From the NCBI RefSeq assembly GCF_014648395.1, contig NZ_BMRA01000008.1, positions 1-64,000 on the forward strand: a DNA stretch of 64,000 nt. The letters run 5' to 3'. Of this stretch, positions 52,613 to 60,448 are shown one piece after another. Made by a program: the position numbers and the translations under genes. The stretch comes from Micromonospora fulviviridis. Its GTDB lineage: Bacteria; Actinomycetota; Actinomycetes; Mycobacteriales; Micromonosporaceae. The notes under the pieces are model-generated. The model was given only the letters and a program-made list of their open reading frames with translations. It was not told where the DNA came from and made no database searches. Positions within the stretch are counted from its first letter, which is position 1; each line of letters opens with the position of its first letter.

Positions 52613-53736
52613 CGGAAGGTCACCTCAAGGTTGGTCGGGACACGCAGGGTGGGGTGCGGGGCGTAGCGGGCGGGGGCCCCGGCGGGCCGGCACCGGTCGC
52701 GGAGCACGTCGACCACGCCGGCGGCGAGGGCCAGGGCGTGCCGCTCCCCCGGGCAGCCCCGGGGCCCGGCGCCGAAGGTCAGTGCCCGCACGGGACGGTG
52801 GGCGAGAGCCAGGTGGCCGGCGCCTGCGGGGCCGGCGTGGTCGGAGCCGCCGGGACGGAAGCGGTCCGGGTCCGGATGGACGGCCGGGTCCCGGTTGGCC
52901 GCGTCGAAGCGGAGCAGCAGCGTGGCGTCCGGACCGATCTCCCGGCCGCCCAGGCGCAGCGCGCCGGTGGCGACCCGGCGGGTGGCGCGGACCGGCGGGT
53001 CCAGGCGCAGCACCTCGGCCAGCAGGTCGGCCGTGCCGAGCGCGGCCGGCGCCGCGAGCCCGTGCCGGACGGCGGCGCCGATCAACCCGGCGGTGGCGTC
53101 GGCGGCCTGCACGAGCAGCCCGATCCGGTTCGCGGCGGCCTCGGCCGGGGCCGGCGGCGACATCGCCAGCAGCGTGGCCACCGCCCGGTCGGCGCGGGCC
53201 ACCGCCGCGGGGTCGGCGCCCGGGTGGTAGGCGGCGGCCACCGCGGTCACCGCCGGCACCTCCGCCGCCTGGTCCGCCAGGCCGAGCCGTTCCGCCAGCA
53301 CCTCCACGGGTACGCGCCGCGCCAGCGCGCCCATCACCTCCACCCGGGTCTCCGCGTGCCCCGGCCCGGAGCTGCCGCGTTCCCCCGCGCCGCCGCCCGT
53401 GGCACCGGCCCGCCCGGGGGCGAGCCGGTCCAGCGTCCCTCCGGTCAGCCGGGCGGCCGCCTCGCGCAGCGCGTCCGGGCCGAGGTCGCGGAGCGCCGCC
53501 ATCCCGAGCGCGCGCCGGCCGGGATGCCGGTCCGGGGCGCTGAACCGGCTGACCGTCCCGCGCAGCCAGGCCAGGGTGCCCGGCGGCCCGCCGGGCGCGA
53601 CGGGCACGACGTACCCGGGGTCGGTCAGCACGGCGACGACGTCGGCGTGCCGGGTGACCACCCAGGTGTCGTCGACGGGTAGCGGCGGGCCGCAGGGCGG
53701 CGTGTCCGGGGCGGGCGGGATCATCGGCCAACTCAT
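52609..53736 (-). CDS. Cytochrome P450
   Basis: A 375-aa P450, a little shorter than the usual ~400. The heme-ligand loop FGAGPRGCPGE has Cys328. The ExxR pair is Glu241-Arg244 (EVLR). The I-helix reads QAADATAGLIG (Asp213, Thr215), slightly off the usual AGxDT spacing, so oxygen activation may differ. A Gly-rich insert (GRAGATGGGAGERGSSGPG, about 108-126) is unusual. A ferredoxin or reductase is not adjacent. The ATG at 53736 begins the conserved N-terminal part; the longer frame upstream overlaps the divergent gene. Substrate unknown; pairing with the lyase-family gene suggests a short catabolic or biosynthetic unit. Confidence 0.9.
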   Translation of the reverse strand: MSWPMIPPAPDTPPCGPPLPVDDTWVVTRHADVVAVLTDPGYVVPVAPGGPPGTLAWLRGTVSRFSAPDRHPGRRALGMAALRDLGPDALREAAARLTGGTLDRLAPGRAGATGGGAGERGSSGPGHAETRVEVMGALARRVPVEVLAERLGLADQAAEVPAVTAVAAAYHPGADPAAVARADRAVATLLAMSPPAPAEAAANRIGLLVQAADATAGLIGAAVRHGLAAPAALGTADLLAEVLRLDPPVRATRRVATGALRLGGREIGPDATLLLRFDAANRDPAVHPDPDRFRPGGSDHAGPAGAGHLALAHRPVRALTFGAGPRGCPGERHALALAAGVVDVLRDRCRPAGAPARYAPHPTLRVPTNLEVTFR

Positions 53737-53850
53737 GGCTCGACCGTATGGCCGGGACCTTTCGGCCCGGACCGAACGATCGCGGCGCCGGCTCGTGCCG
53801 GCATTCCCCACCGGACGCCGCCGCACACCGCCGGCGGATAGCCTGACGGC

Positions 53851-54384
53851 GTGCGTACGGTCGAACTGCTCTGCTCGCCGGAGCTGGACGAGGCGGTACG
53901 GGCGGCCTGGGACCGGCTCGCCGCCGCCGGCCTGCCCAGCCTGGCCCGCCACCCGCACCCGACGAACCGGCCGCACCTGACCCTCGCCGCGGTCGACGAG
54001 TTCCCGCCCGGCGCCGAGCAGCGCCTCGCCGACCTCTGCGACGCGGCGCTGCCGCTGCCGGCCCGGCTGGACCGGGTGGCGGTCCTGGACGGCAGCGCCC
54101 CCCTGGTCTGGCTGGTCCGCCCCACGCCGCAGCTGGTCGCCCTGCACGGCGCGGTCTGGGACGTGCTCGCCCAGGCGCCCGGGCCGCAGCCGTGGCACCT
54201 GCCCGGGCGCTGGGTGCCGCACCTGAGCCTGGCGCTGCGGTTCCGCGACGCCGACCGCCGCCGGGCCCGGGCGGTCGCCGGGCCGGACCGGCCGGGCGGG
54301 GAGTTCGTGGCCGCCCGCAGCTACGACAGCGACACCCGGACGGTCCACGAGTTGGCCCCGGCCTGCCCGCGCCCCGGCGCCTGA
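53851..54384 (+). CDS. 2'-5' RNA ligase-like 2H phosphoesterase
   Basis: A 177-aa protein with the two HxT/S motifs that define the superfamily: PHLTL (His42, Thr44) and PHLSL (His124, Ser126). It should hydrolyse cyclic or 2',5'-linked phosphodiesters in RNA or small nucleotides; the physiological substrate is not known. The start is GTG. It is divergent from the P450 gene across 114 bp and ends at a hairpin shared with the GH43 gene. Confidence 0.88.
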   Translation: MRTVELLCSPELDEAVRAAWDRLAAAGLPSLARHPHPTNRPHLTLAAVDEFPPGAEQRLADLCDAALPLPARLDRVAVLDGSAPLVWLVRPTPQLVALHGAVWDVLAQAPGPQPWHLPGRWVPHLSLALRFRDADRRRARAVAGPDRPGGEFVAARSYDSDTRTVHELAPACPRPGA

Positions 54385-54416
54385 CCGGGACCGCCCGCAG
54401 CCGGGGTGGCCACGGC

Positions 54417-54452
54417 CGACCGGGGCCGCCCGTCGCCGGACGGCCCCGGTCG
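54417..54452. terminator. Bidirectional terminator between 2H phosphoesterase and GH43 genes
   Basis: A perfect 12-bp stem (54417-54428 with 54441-54452). The 12-nt loop can add a further short CCGTC/GACGG helix. It occupies the gap between convergent genes. Confidence 0.8.
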
Positions 54453-54458
54453 CACCGG

Positions 54459-56678
54459 TCAGCGGTAGAACCGCAGGTAGTCGAACTCCGCGGTCACCGC
54501 CGGGGTGGCGCCGCCGTGCGCGACCAGACCGATCCGGGGCGTGGTGCCGGCCGGGAAGGTCCACACCGCCCCCCACGTCCAGTGCGTGCCGTCCCGGCTG
54601 GAGGCGGCCCGGAACTCGTGCTCGCCGGTGACCCGGTCTACGTGGTGGGCCAGCCGCAGCCACGTGGTGGTGGCCGGGGTGCCGACGATGCTGCCGCCGT
54701 ACACGGGCTGGCCGGCGAAGGGCAGCTCGTAGCCGTACTCGACCTGGCGGGTGTTCCAGATGGCCACCTGGGCGAGCCGGGCGAACCGGTCGTCGTCCAC
54801 GTACGCCACGAGGCCCGCCTGCTGGTAGTTGCGGACGAGGTCCTCGCCGAGGTCGAGGGTCACCTTCGTCTCCGCCACGTAGTCGCCCGCGGGCGCGTCA
54901 CGCAGCAGCACCCCGGCCGTGTTGCCGGTGCCCACCAGGTCGGTCGACTCGACCGGCCAGCGCAGCGCGCCGCCGCTCACCGTGGCGGCCGGGTTGGGCC
55001 GGATCCACTGCCAGGCCGGGTCGAGCCCGTCGGTGAACTCGTCGGAGTACCCGGACAGCACCGGGCCGACCCGGGGCGGGGCGACCGGGTGCCGGACCGG
55101 GCGGTACAGCCCGGCCCCGCTGACGTTGTCGAACTCCGCCGTGCCGCCCTCGGCGACGAGCGCGAGCGGACCGGCCGCCGGCCGGGTGAGCGTCAGCGCC
55201 ACCACGGCGAGCTGGTCGCCGAGGCGGGCCGGACTCAGTTCGGCGACGAGGTGCCGGCCGCGCACCTCGACGGCCAGGTTGTGCCGGTCGGTGAGGTCGA
55301 GCCCGGTGGGCAGCGGCACGCTCGCCGTCGCGCCACCGCTCTCCCGGGCGGTCAGCCGGCCGCCGCCGACCGTGACCGCCACCCGGCCGAGCCGCAGCCC
55401 GGCCGCGTCCGCGCCGGTCAGGCGCAGGTCGGCCTCGGCCCGTACGTCGCCGCCGAGCCCGGCCCGGGCGGTCAGCGTGCCGGTGCCGGCCAGGACGCCG
55501 CCGGTCACCCGCCAGTCGCCCGTGCCGCCCCGCCAGGCGCCGAGGTCGGCGGTGTCGAAGCGGGCGTCGATCCGGCCGGTGGTGACCGGCGCGGGCCGGG
55601 CCCCCTCGGAGGGGCCGGCGCCGGCGTTGACGGTCGGCCACCCGTCCACCCAGTCGAGGCGGTCCAGCAGCATCGGCCGCTCGTTGATCCCGAACGGCTC
55701 GTCCAGGTACGGGTCGGCCCGGTCGATCGCGTGGTACGCGATCCAGTCCTGCCCGGACAGGTCGGTGAGCACCGCGTTGTGCCCGGTCCCGATCCACCGG
55801 TTGCCGTTCTGGGTGAGCACCGGCGTGCCGCCGGCCCGGGACACGTCCAGCCGCTGGCCGTCCCGGTCCACGAACGGCCCGCGCGGGTCACGCGCCCGGC
55901 CGACCTGCACCGAGTAGCCGGTTGCCGGACCGGCGCAGCAGTTCGCCGTGGAGGCGAACAGCCAGTACCAGCCGTCGTGGCGCAACACGTAGCTGCCCTC
56001 GAACTTGTTGTCGATGGCGACCAGGGTCGGCGTGCCGACCGCGCGCAGCCCGTCGGGCGAGAGCTCGGTGACCGAGACGCCGCCGTAGTAGCTGCCGAAG
56101 TACAGGTAGGACCGGCCGTCGGTATCGGTGAACTGGCTGGGGTCGATGGTCCAGAGGTAGCCGCCGCCTCCGCCGGGTCGTGGGGCGACCACGGGCGCGT
56201 CGGCGAACGTCCACGGTCCGGCCGGGGTGGGCGCGGTGGCCGCCCCGATCGCGGTGTCGAAGGTGTCACCGGAGACGGTGGTGTCGGTGACGGTCACGTA
56301 CATCACCCAGCGGTCGCCGATCCGGCGCACGTCGGGCGCCCAGAACGCGGCCCCGGCCGCGGCGAAGGACGGCCGCTGGTCAGGCGCGAAGGCGTCGCCC
56401 ACGTAGGTCCAGTCAACGAGGTCGGCCGAGCGGGCGATCGGCACCCGGTGCGCCTGGCGTTCGCCCTCGCGCAGCGGGTCGGAGGTGCCGAAGGCGTACC
56501 AGAGGCCGTCGTCACCGCGGACGACGGCCGGGTCGGCGAAGGTGTCGGCGAAGCCGGCCGAGACCGGGTTCCGGTAGCGGTCGGCCGCGGCAGCCGGTGC
56601 GGCGGCCGCGGCCGTCGTCGCGGTCAGGAGCAGAGCGAGTGCGGCGGCGAGCACGCCGCCGCGGTGGAGGTGTCCCAT
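54459..56678 (-). CDS. Secreted family-43-like glycoside hydrolase
   Basis: A 739-aa exported enzyme. A signal peptide (1-32) precedes a five-bladed GH43-type propeller. The visible catalytic-type acids are Asp in NPVSAGFADTFADPAVV, Asp in WTIDPSQF and Glu in KFEGSYVLR. About 360-520 is a beta-sandwich of the laminin-G/CBM66-like type. The C-terminal ~190 residues match a DUF1349-like beta-sandwich (SGYSDEFTDGLDPAWQWIRPNP). It should cleave arabinose- or xylose-containing plant polysaccharides. It is divergent from an ArsR-type gene, with a 24-bp inverted repeat between them, so its expression is likely repressed until substrate is present. Confidence 0.88.
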   Translation of the reverse strand: MGHLHRGGVLAAALALLLTATTAAAAAPAAAADRYRNPVSAGFADTFADPAVVRGDDGLWYAFGTSDPLREGERQAHRVPIARSADLVDWTYVGDAFAPDQRPSFAAAGAAFWAPDVRRIGDRWVMYVTVTDTTVSGDTFDTAIGAATAPTPAGPWTFADAPVVAPRPGGGGGYLWTIDPSQFTDTDGRSYLYFGSYYGGVSVTELSPDGLRAVGTPTLVAIDNKFEGSYVLRHDGWYWLFASTANCCAGPATGYSVQVGRARDPRGPFVDRDGQRLDVSRAGGTPVLTQNGNRWIGTGHNAVLTDLSGQDWIAYHAIDRADPYLDEPFGINERPMLLDRLDWVDGWPTVNAGAGPSEGARPAPVTTGRIDARFDTADLGAWRGGTGDWRVTGGVLAGTGTLTARAGLGGDVRAEADLRLTGADAAGLRLGRVAVTVGGGRLTARESGGATASVPLPTGLDLTDRHNLAVEVRGRHLVAELSPARLGDQLAVVALTLTRPAAGPLALVAEGGTAEFDNVSGAGLYRPVRHPVAPPRVGPVLSGYSDEFTDGLDPAWQWIRPNPAATVSGGALRWPVESTDLVGTGNTAGVLLRDAPAGDYVAETKVTLDLGEDLVRNYQQAGLVAYVDDDRFARLAQVAIWNTRQVEYGYELPFAGQPVYGGSIVGTPATTTWLRLAHHVDRVTGEHEFRAASSRDGTHWTWGAVWTFPAGTTPRIGLVAHGGATPAVTAEFDYLRFYR

Positions 56679-56726
56679 CAGGCCTGCCTTGGAGGTAGAC
56701 GGAGGTCACTGCGGTGCCCCCGTTTC

Positions 56727-56750
56727 TACAACGTTGGAGACAACGATGTA
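56727..56750. promoter_or_regulatory. Inverted repeat operator between GH43 and ArsR-type genes
   Basis: TACAACGTTG, a GAGA spacer and CAACGATGTA form arms matching at 9 of 10 positions. The repeat lies 49 bp before the GH43 start and 59 bp before the regulator start. The size suits a winged-helix dimer of the ArsR family encoded next door. The half-site CAACGTTG is itself palindromic and similar to LacI-type operators, so a LacI repressor elsewhere is an alternative. Confidence 0.6.
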
Positions 56751-56808
56751 AAGAGCGACGCGCACCTGTCGGTGGGGACCGAACGATTCCCGTGCCAGCA
56801 TTGCCCGC

Positions 56809-57552
56809 ATGACCACCCGCACCGACGGACAGACGCTGGCCGCGCTCGCCGCGCTGCTCGCCGACCCGACCCGGGCCGGCTTCTGCCTCGCCCTGCTCGA
56901 CGGGCGGGCCTGGACGGCGGGCGAGTTGGCCCGGTCCGCCGGGGTCGCCCCGTCCACCGCGAGCGACCACCTCACCCGCCTGGTCCGTGGCGGGCTGCTG
57001 ACCGAGGAGCGGCAGGGCCGGCACCGGTACGTCCGCCTGGCCGACCCGTCGGTGGCCCAGCTCATCGAGGACCTGGCCGGCCGGGTGCCCACCCCGGCGG
57101 CCCCGCCCCGCACGCTGCGCGCCGCGTCGGCCCAGGCGTCCCTCGCGTACGCCCGGACCTGCTACGACCACCTGGCCGGCCGGCTCGGGGTGCTGCTGCA
57201 CGACGCCCTGCTGGCCCGGGGCGTGCTCGACCGCGCCGGTGGCCTGGCGCTGACCCCGGCCGGGACCACCTGGCTGACCGACCTCGGCGTGCCCGTCGAG
57301 CCGCTGCGCGCCGCACGGCGCCCACTGGTCCGGGACTGTCTGGACTGGACCGAGCGCCGCCCCCACCTGGCCGGCGCGCTCGGCGCCGCGCTCTGCCGCC
57401 GCTTCCTCGACCTCGGCTGGACCGCGCGCGGCACCGGCCGGGCGGTCCGCCTCACCCCGGCCGGCCGCCCCGCCCTGGCCGCCGCCCTCGCGCTCGACCC
57501 GGCCGTCCTCGCCGCGCCCGCCTCCCGCGACAGCGGCCCGGCCCGCGCCTGA
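56809..57552 (+). CDS. ArsR-family winged-helix transcriptional regulator
   Basis: A 247-aa regulator. The N-terminal winged helix (about 5-85) has LAALLADPTRAGFCLALLDG, the recognition helix VAPSTASDHLTRLVRGGLL and wing ERQGRHRYVRLA. The C-terminal ~150 residues are helical, with LTPAG repeats at about 143 and 220. No CVC or other classic metal-binding Cys pair is seen in the DNA-binding helix, so it probably senses something other than arsenite-type metals. It likely controls the GH43 gene and itself through the adjacent inverted repeat. Confidence 0.88.
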   Translation: MTTRTDGQTLAALAALLADPTRAGFCLALLDGRAWTAGELARSAGVAPSTASDHLTRLVRGGLLTEERQGRHRYVRLADPSVAQLIEDLAGRVPTPAAPPRTLRAASAQASLAYARTCYDHLAGRLGVLLHDALLARGVLDRAGGLALTPAGTTWLTDLGVPVEPLRAARRPLVRDCLDWTERRPHLAGALGAALCRRFLDLGWTARGTGRAVRLTPAGRPALAAALALDPAVLAAPASRDSGPARA

Positions 57553-57636
57553 CCCCTCGCCGCCCGGCGGTGCTGTTCGGGCATGACGCCGCCACCCCGC
57601 CGGCTGTCGACGGGACCGGCCGACGCCGCGGGCCGG

Positions 57637-58242
57637 TCAGAGCCAGCCGGCCTCGCGGGCCCGACGGACCGCCCCGGCCCGATCCGTCGCGCCGAGCTTC
57701 TGCACGCACGCGGCCAGGTGGTTGCGGACCGTCCCGGCCGCCAGGTGGGTCCGCCGGGCGATCACCGCGACCGGGGTGCCCAGCTCGGCCAGGCGCAGCG
57801 TCTCCAGCTCCCGCGGGGTGAGCGGGCACTCCGGCAGGGTCAGCGCCTCGGCGGCGAGCGCCGGGTCGACGTACCGGGCGCCGGCGTGCACCCGGCGGAT
57901 CACGTCGGCCAGCGCACCGCCCGGCGCGCCCTTGGCCAGGAACCCGCGCGCGCCCGCGGTGAGCGCGGGCCGGAGGTGGGCGGGCCGGCCGTGCCCGGTG
58001 AGGATCACGGTGGCGCACCCGGGCAGCACGCGGGCCAGCTCGGCGGCGACCTGGACCCCGCCGGGCGCCGGCATCTCCAGGTCCAGCACGGCGACGTCGG
58101 GCCGGTGGGCCAGCGCGGCGGCCAGGGCGGCGCGGCCGTCGGCGGCGTGCGCCACCACCTCCAGGTCCGGCTCCAGATCGAGCAGTGCCGCGAGGGCGAG
58201 CCGGATCAGCTCCTCGTCGTCGGCCAGCAGTACCCGGATCAC
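57637..58242 (-). CDS. DesR-like NarL/LuxR response regulator
   Basis: A 201-aa regulator. The receiver has Asp8-Asp9, phospho-site Asp54 (VLDLEMPAPGG) and Lys in FLAKGAPGG. The LuxR helix-turn-helix has LTPRELETLRLAELGTPVAV and GTVRNHLAACVQKLGA. Its GTG start overlaps the kinase stop as GTGA. In Bacillus the DesKR pair responds to membrane fluidity. The target here is unknown; the divergent membrane-protein gene beyond the kinase is the nearest candidate. Confidence 0.93.
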   Translation of the reverse strand: MIRVLLADDEELIRLALAALLDLEPDLEVVAHAADGRAALAAALAHRPDVAVLDLEMPAPGGVQVAAELARVLPGCATVILTGHGRPAHLRPALTAGARGFLAKGAPGGALADVIRRVHAGARYVDPALAAEALTLPECPLTPRELETLRLAELGTPVAVIARRTHLAAGTVRNHLAACVQKLGATDRAGAVRRAREAGWL

Positions 58243-59381
58243 GAGGCCACCGGCACGGTCGCCACCAGGTGGAACACCCCGTCCTCGGCGTACGCGCGGA
58301 CGCTGCCGCCGGCCGGGGCGAGCCGGTCGGCCAGCCCGCGCAGGCCGCCGCTGAGCCCGTCCGGGCCGGCGCCGCCGGCGCCGTCGTTGCGTACCGTCAT
58401 GGTCACCAGGCCGTCCTCCCGGGTCAGCTCGATCCGGCACCAGTCGGCCCGGCTGTGCCGCAGCACGTTCGTCCCGGCCTCGCGCAGCACGGCGGCCAGG
58501 TCGGCGGCCACCGGCGCGGGCAGCTCGCCGGCCGGCGGCACCACCGTGCAGCGCACCCCGCTGGAGCGCAGCACCTCCCCCACCGCGGCCAACTGCTCGG
58601 CCAGGTCGACGGCGCGGTAGCCGTGCACGGCCTCGCGTACCCGGGTCAGGGCGGAACCGGCGAGCCGGCGCACCTCGGCGGCCTCCCGCCCGGCCCGGGC
58701 GGCGTCCACGGGCGCCAGCCGCTCGGCCAGCTCCGCCTTCAGCGCGATCACGGTGAGGTCGTGGCCGAGCAGGTCGTGCACGTCGCGGGCGAAGCGCAGC
58801 CGCTCCTCGGCGGCGGCGAGCCGGGTCGCGGCGGCCTGCCCCTGCCGCGCCTCGACGAGCAGGTCCCAGAACCAGACCTGGAGCCAGGTGACCGCGGCGA
58901 TCCCGGCGCCGACGCCGCCCGTGACGAGCAGGGCGACGCGCGGGGACCCGCCGGTCGCCTGGGTCACCGCGACCGAGGCACCGAGCACGGCCGCCGCCGC
59001 GAGCAGGGCCGGCAGCGGCCGGAACAGCAGCGGGGACATGCCGACCAGCGACGCGCCCAGCCAGGCCCAGGTCGGCCAGGCACCGGCGGCGACCGGGCCG
59101 ACGAGCGGCAGGCTGACCAGGGCGGCCACCGCCAGCGCGACGTGCCGGCGGCGCCGGGCCCGCCCGGCGAGCCAGGGGGTGACCGCGGCGTGCAGCACCG
59201 CCGCCTGGGCAGCGGTGACGGCGGCGAGCCCCACGAGGCCGAGCGCCAGCCGCAGCGGGTCCGGCTCGCGGGCCAGCCCGACGCCGGGCAGCAGCAGGGT
59301 GGTCCCGACGCTCGTGGCCAGCGAGACCAGGGTGAGCTGCCGGGCCCGCCGCAGCCGGCGGTCCGCCGCGTCGACCGTCAT
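58239..59381 (-). CDS. DesK-like sensor histidine kinase
   Basis: A 380-aa kinase. Five to six membrane helices lie in residues 15-175, without an extracellular domain. A short coiled linker follows, then ARDVHDLLGHDLTVIALK with His202 of the HisKA_3/DesK type. The ATPase domain has REAGTNVLRHS and an atypical G1 region (VRNDGAGGAGPDGLSGGLRG). Cotranscribed with its regulator by a 4-nt overlap. It is divergent from the membrane protein at 59515 across 133 bp. Confidence 0.92.
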   Translation of the reverse strand: MTVDAADRRLRRARQLTLVSLATSVGTTLLLPGVGLAREPDPLRLALGLVGLAAVTAAQAAVLHAAVTPWLAGRARRRRHVALAVAALVSLPLVGPVAAGAWPTWAWLGASLVGMSPLLFRPLPALLAAAAVLGASVAVTQATGGSPRVALLVTGGVGAGIAAVTWLQVWFWDLLVEARQGQAAATRLAAAEERLRFARDVHDLLGHDLTVIALKAELAERLAPVDAARAGREAAEVRRLAGSALTRVREAVHGYRAVDLAEQLAAVGEVLRSSGVRCTVVPPAGELPAPVAADLAAVLREAGTNVLRHSRADWCRIELTREDGLVTMTVRNDGAGGAGPDGLSGGLRGLADRLAPAGGSVRAYAEDGVFHLVATVPVAS

Positions 59382-59514
59382 GTCCGCCGATCCTAGGGCC
59401 GGTTGCCGCCCGGTTCACCCCTGCGGAATGTCACGCGACACCCGTGCGTCACGCACGGTTTTCCGGTGACGGACGCGCCTGGTCCCGTGCGACGGGCGTC
59501 GGCAGGCTCGGGGC

Positions 59515-60342
59515 ATGACGGAGACGACGGTACGCGTAACCCTGCGGGAGGACGCCCGACGGCTGGCCGGCCACCTGGCCGGCATGGTCGTGGCGATGGT
59601 GGTCGGCATGCTGCTGCTCGGCCCGCTGTGGCGGGCCGGCGCCGAGCGGCTGGGCGGCACCGACGTGCTGGCCCGGGCGGACGTCGGCGCGCTGGTGATG
59701 GCGACCGACATGGGGCTGGGCATGGCGGCCTGGATGTGGCACCGGGGCCACGGGTGGGCCGCGACCGCCGAGATGGTGGCCGTCATGTACGTGCCGTTCC
59801 TGCTGCTGCTCCCGCCCTGGTGGGCCGGGCTGGTCGGGGACGACGCGCTGATGCTCGGCGGCCACCTGCTGATGCTGCCGGCGATGGCCCTCGTGGCGCT
59901 GCGGCACCGGCACGCGCACCCGGCGCCGGCCCGCCGCCATCCGGTGGCCGCAGCCGTGGCGCGCCGGTGGCCGACCGGGCTGGCGGTGCTGATGACCGTG
60001 GACCTCTGGATCGCGCCGACCGTGTTCTCCCCGTGGACGCTGCTGGTGCTGCCGGCCGGCTACCTGCTCATCGGCACCTGGCGGCGGCAGTGGGGCGACC
60101 GCCGGAACCTGGCGTGGCAGCTCGCCGGGCTGGCCGGCTGGGGCGGGCTGGCGGTCGGCGCCCTGCTCGGGCCGGACGGCCTCGCCGGTGTGCTCGTCGG
60201 CCTCGGCTGGCTCGGGCACGCCGCCTGGGACCTGGCGCACCACCGCACTGGCCGGGTGGTGCCCCGGGGGTACGCGGAGTGGTGCGGGGTGCTGGACGTC
60301 GCCGTGGGCCTGACCACCCTGCTGGCGGTCCTGACCGGGTGA
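59515..60342 (+). CDS. Polytopic membrane protein of unknown function, His/Met/Trp-rich core
   Basis: A 275-aa protein with about eight hydrophobic helices and no recognised family. Residues about 63-95 are unusually rich in Met, Trp and His (MATDMGLGMAAWMWHRGHGW), and LRHRHAHPAPARRHP forms a His/Arg loop near 130. These could bind a metal or heme, but nothing in the context proves it. Divergent placement next to a DesK/DesR-type pair suggests it is a target of that system. Confidence 0.7.
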   Translation: MTETTVRVTLREDARRLAGHLAGMVVAMVVGMLLLGPLWRAGAERLGGTDVLARADVGALVMATDMGLGMAAWMWHRGHGWAATAEMVAVMYVPFLLLLPPWWAGLVGDDALMLGGHLLMLPAMALVALRHRHAHPAPARRHPVAAAVARRWPTGLAVLMTVDLWIAPTVFSPWTLLVLPAGYLLIGTWRRQWGDRRNLAWQLAGLAGWGGLAVGALLGPDGLAGVLVGLGWLGHAAWDLAHHRTGRVVPRGYAEWCGVLDVAVGLTTLLAVLTG

Positions 60343-60448
60343 TCCGGCCGGGGCACGGGGCCCGGCCGGACCACCCCCGGCGTGGCCGGGGCGACGGTTT
60401 GCGGCGGTCGCCGCGACGGCCGGGTGGCGGTGATGAAAGGCTTGCCCC

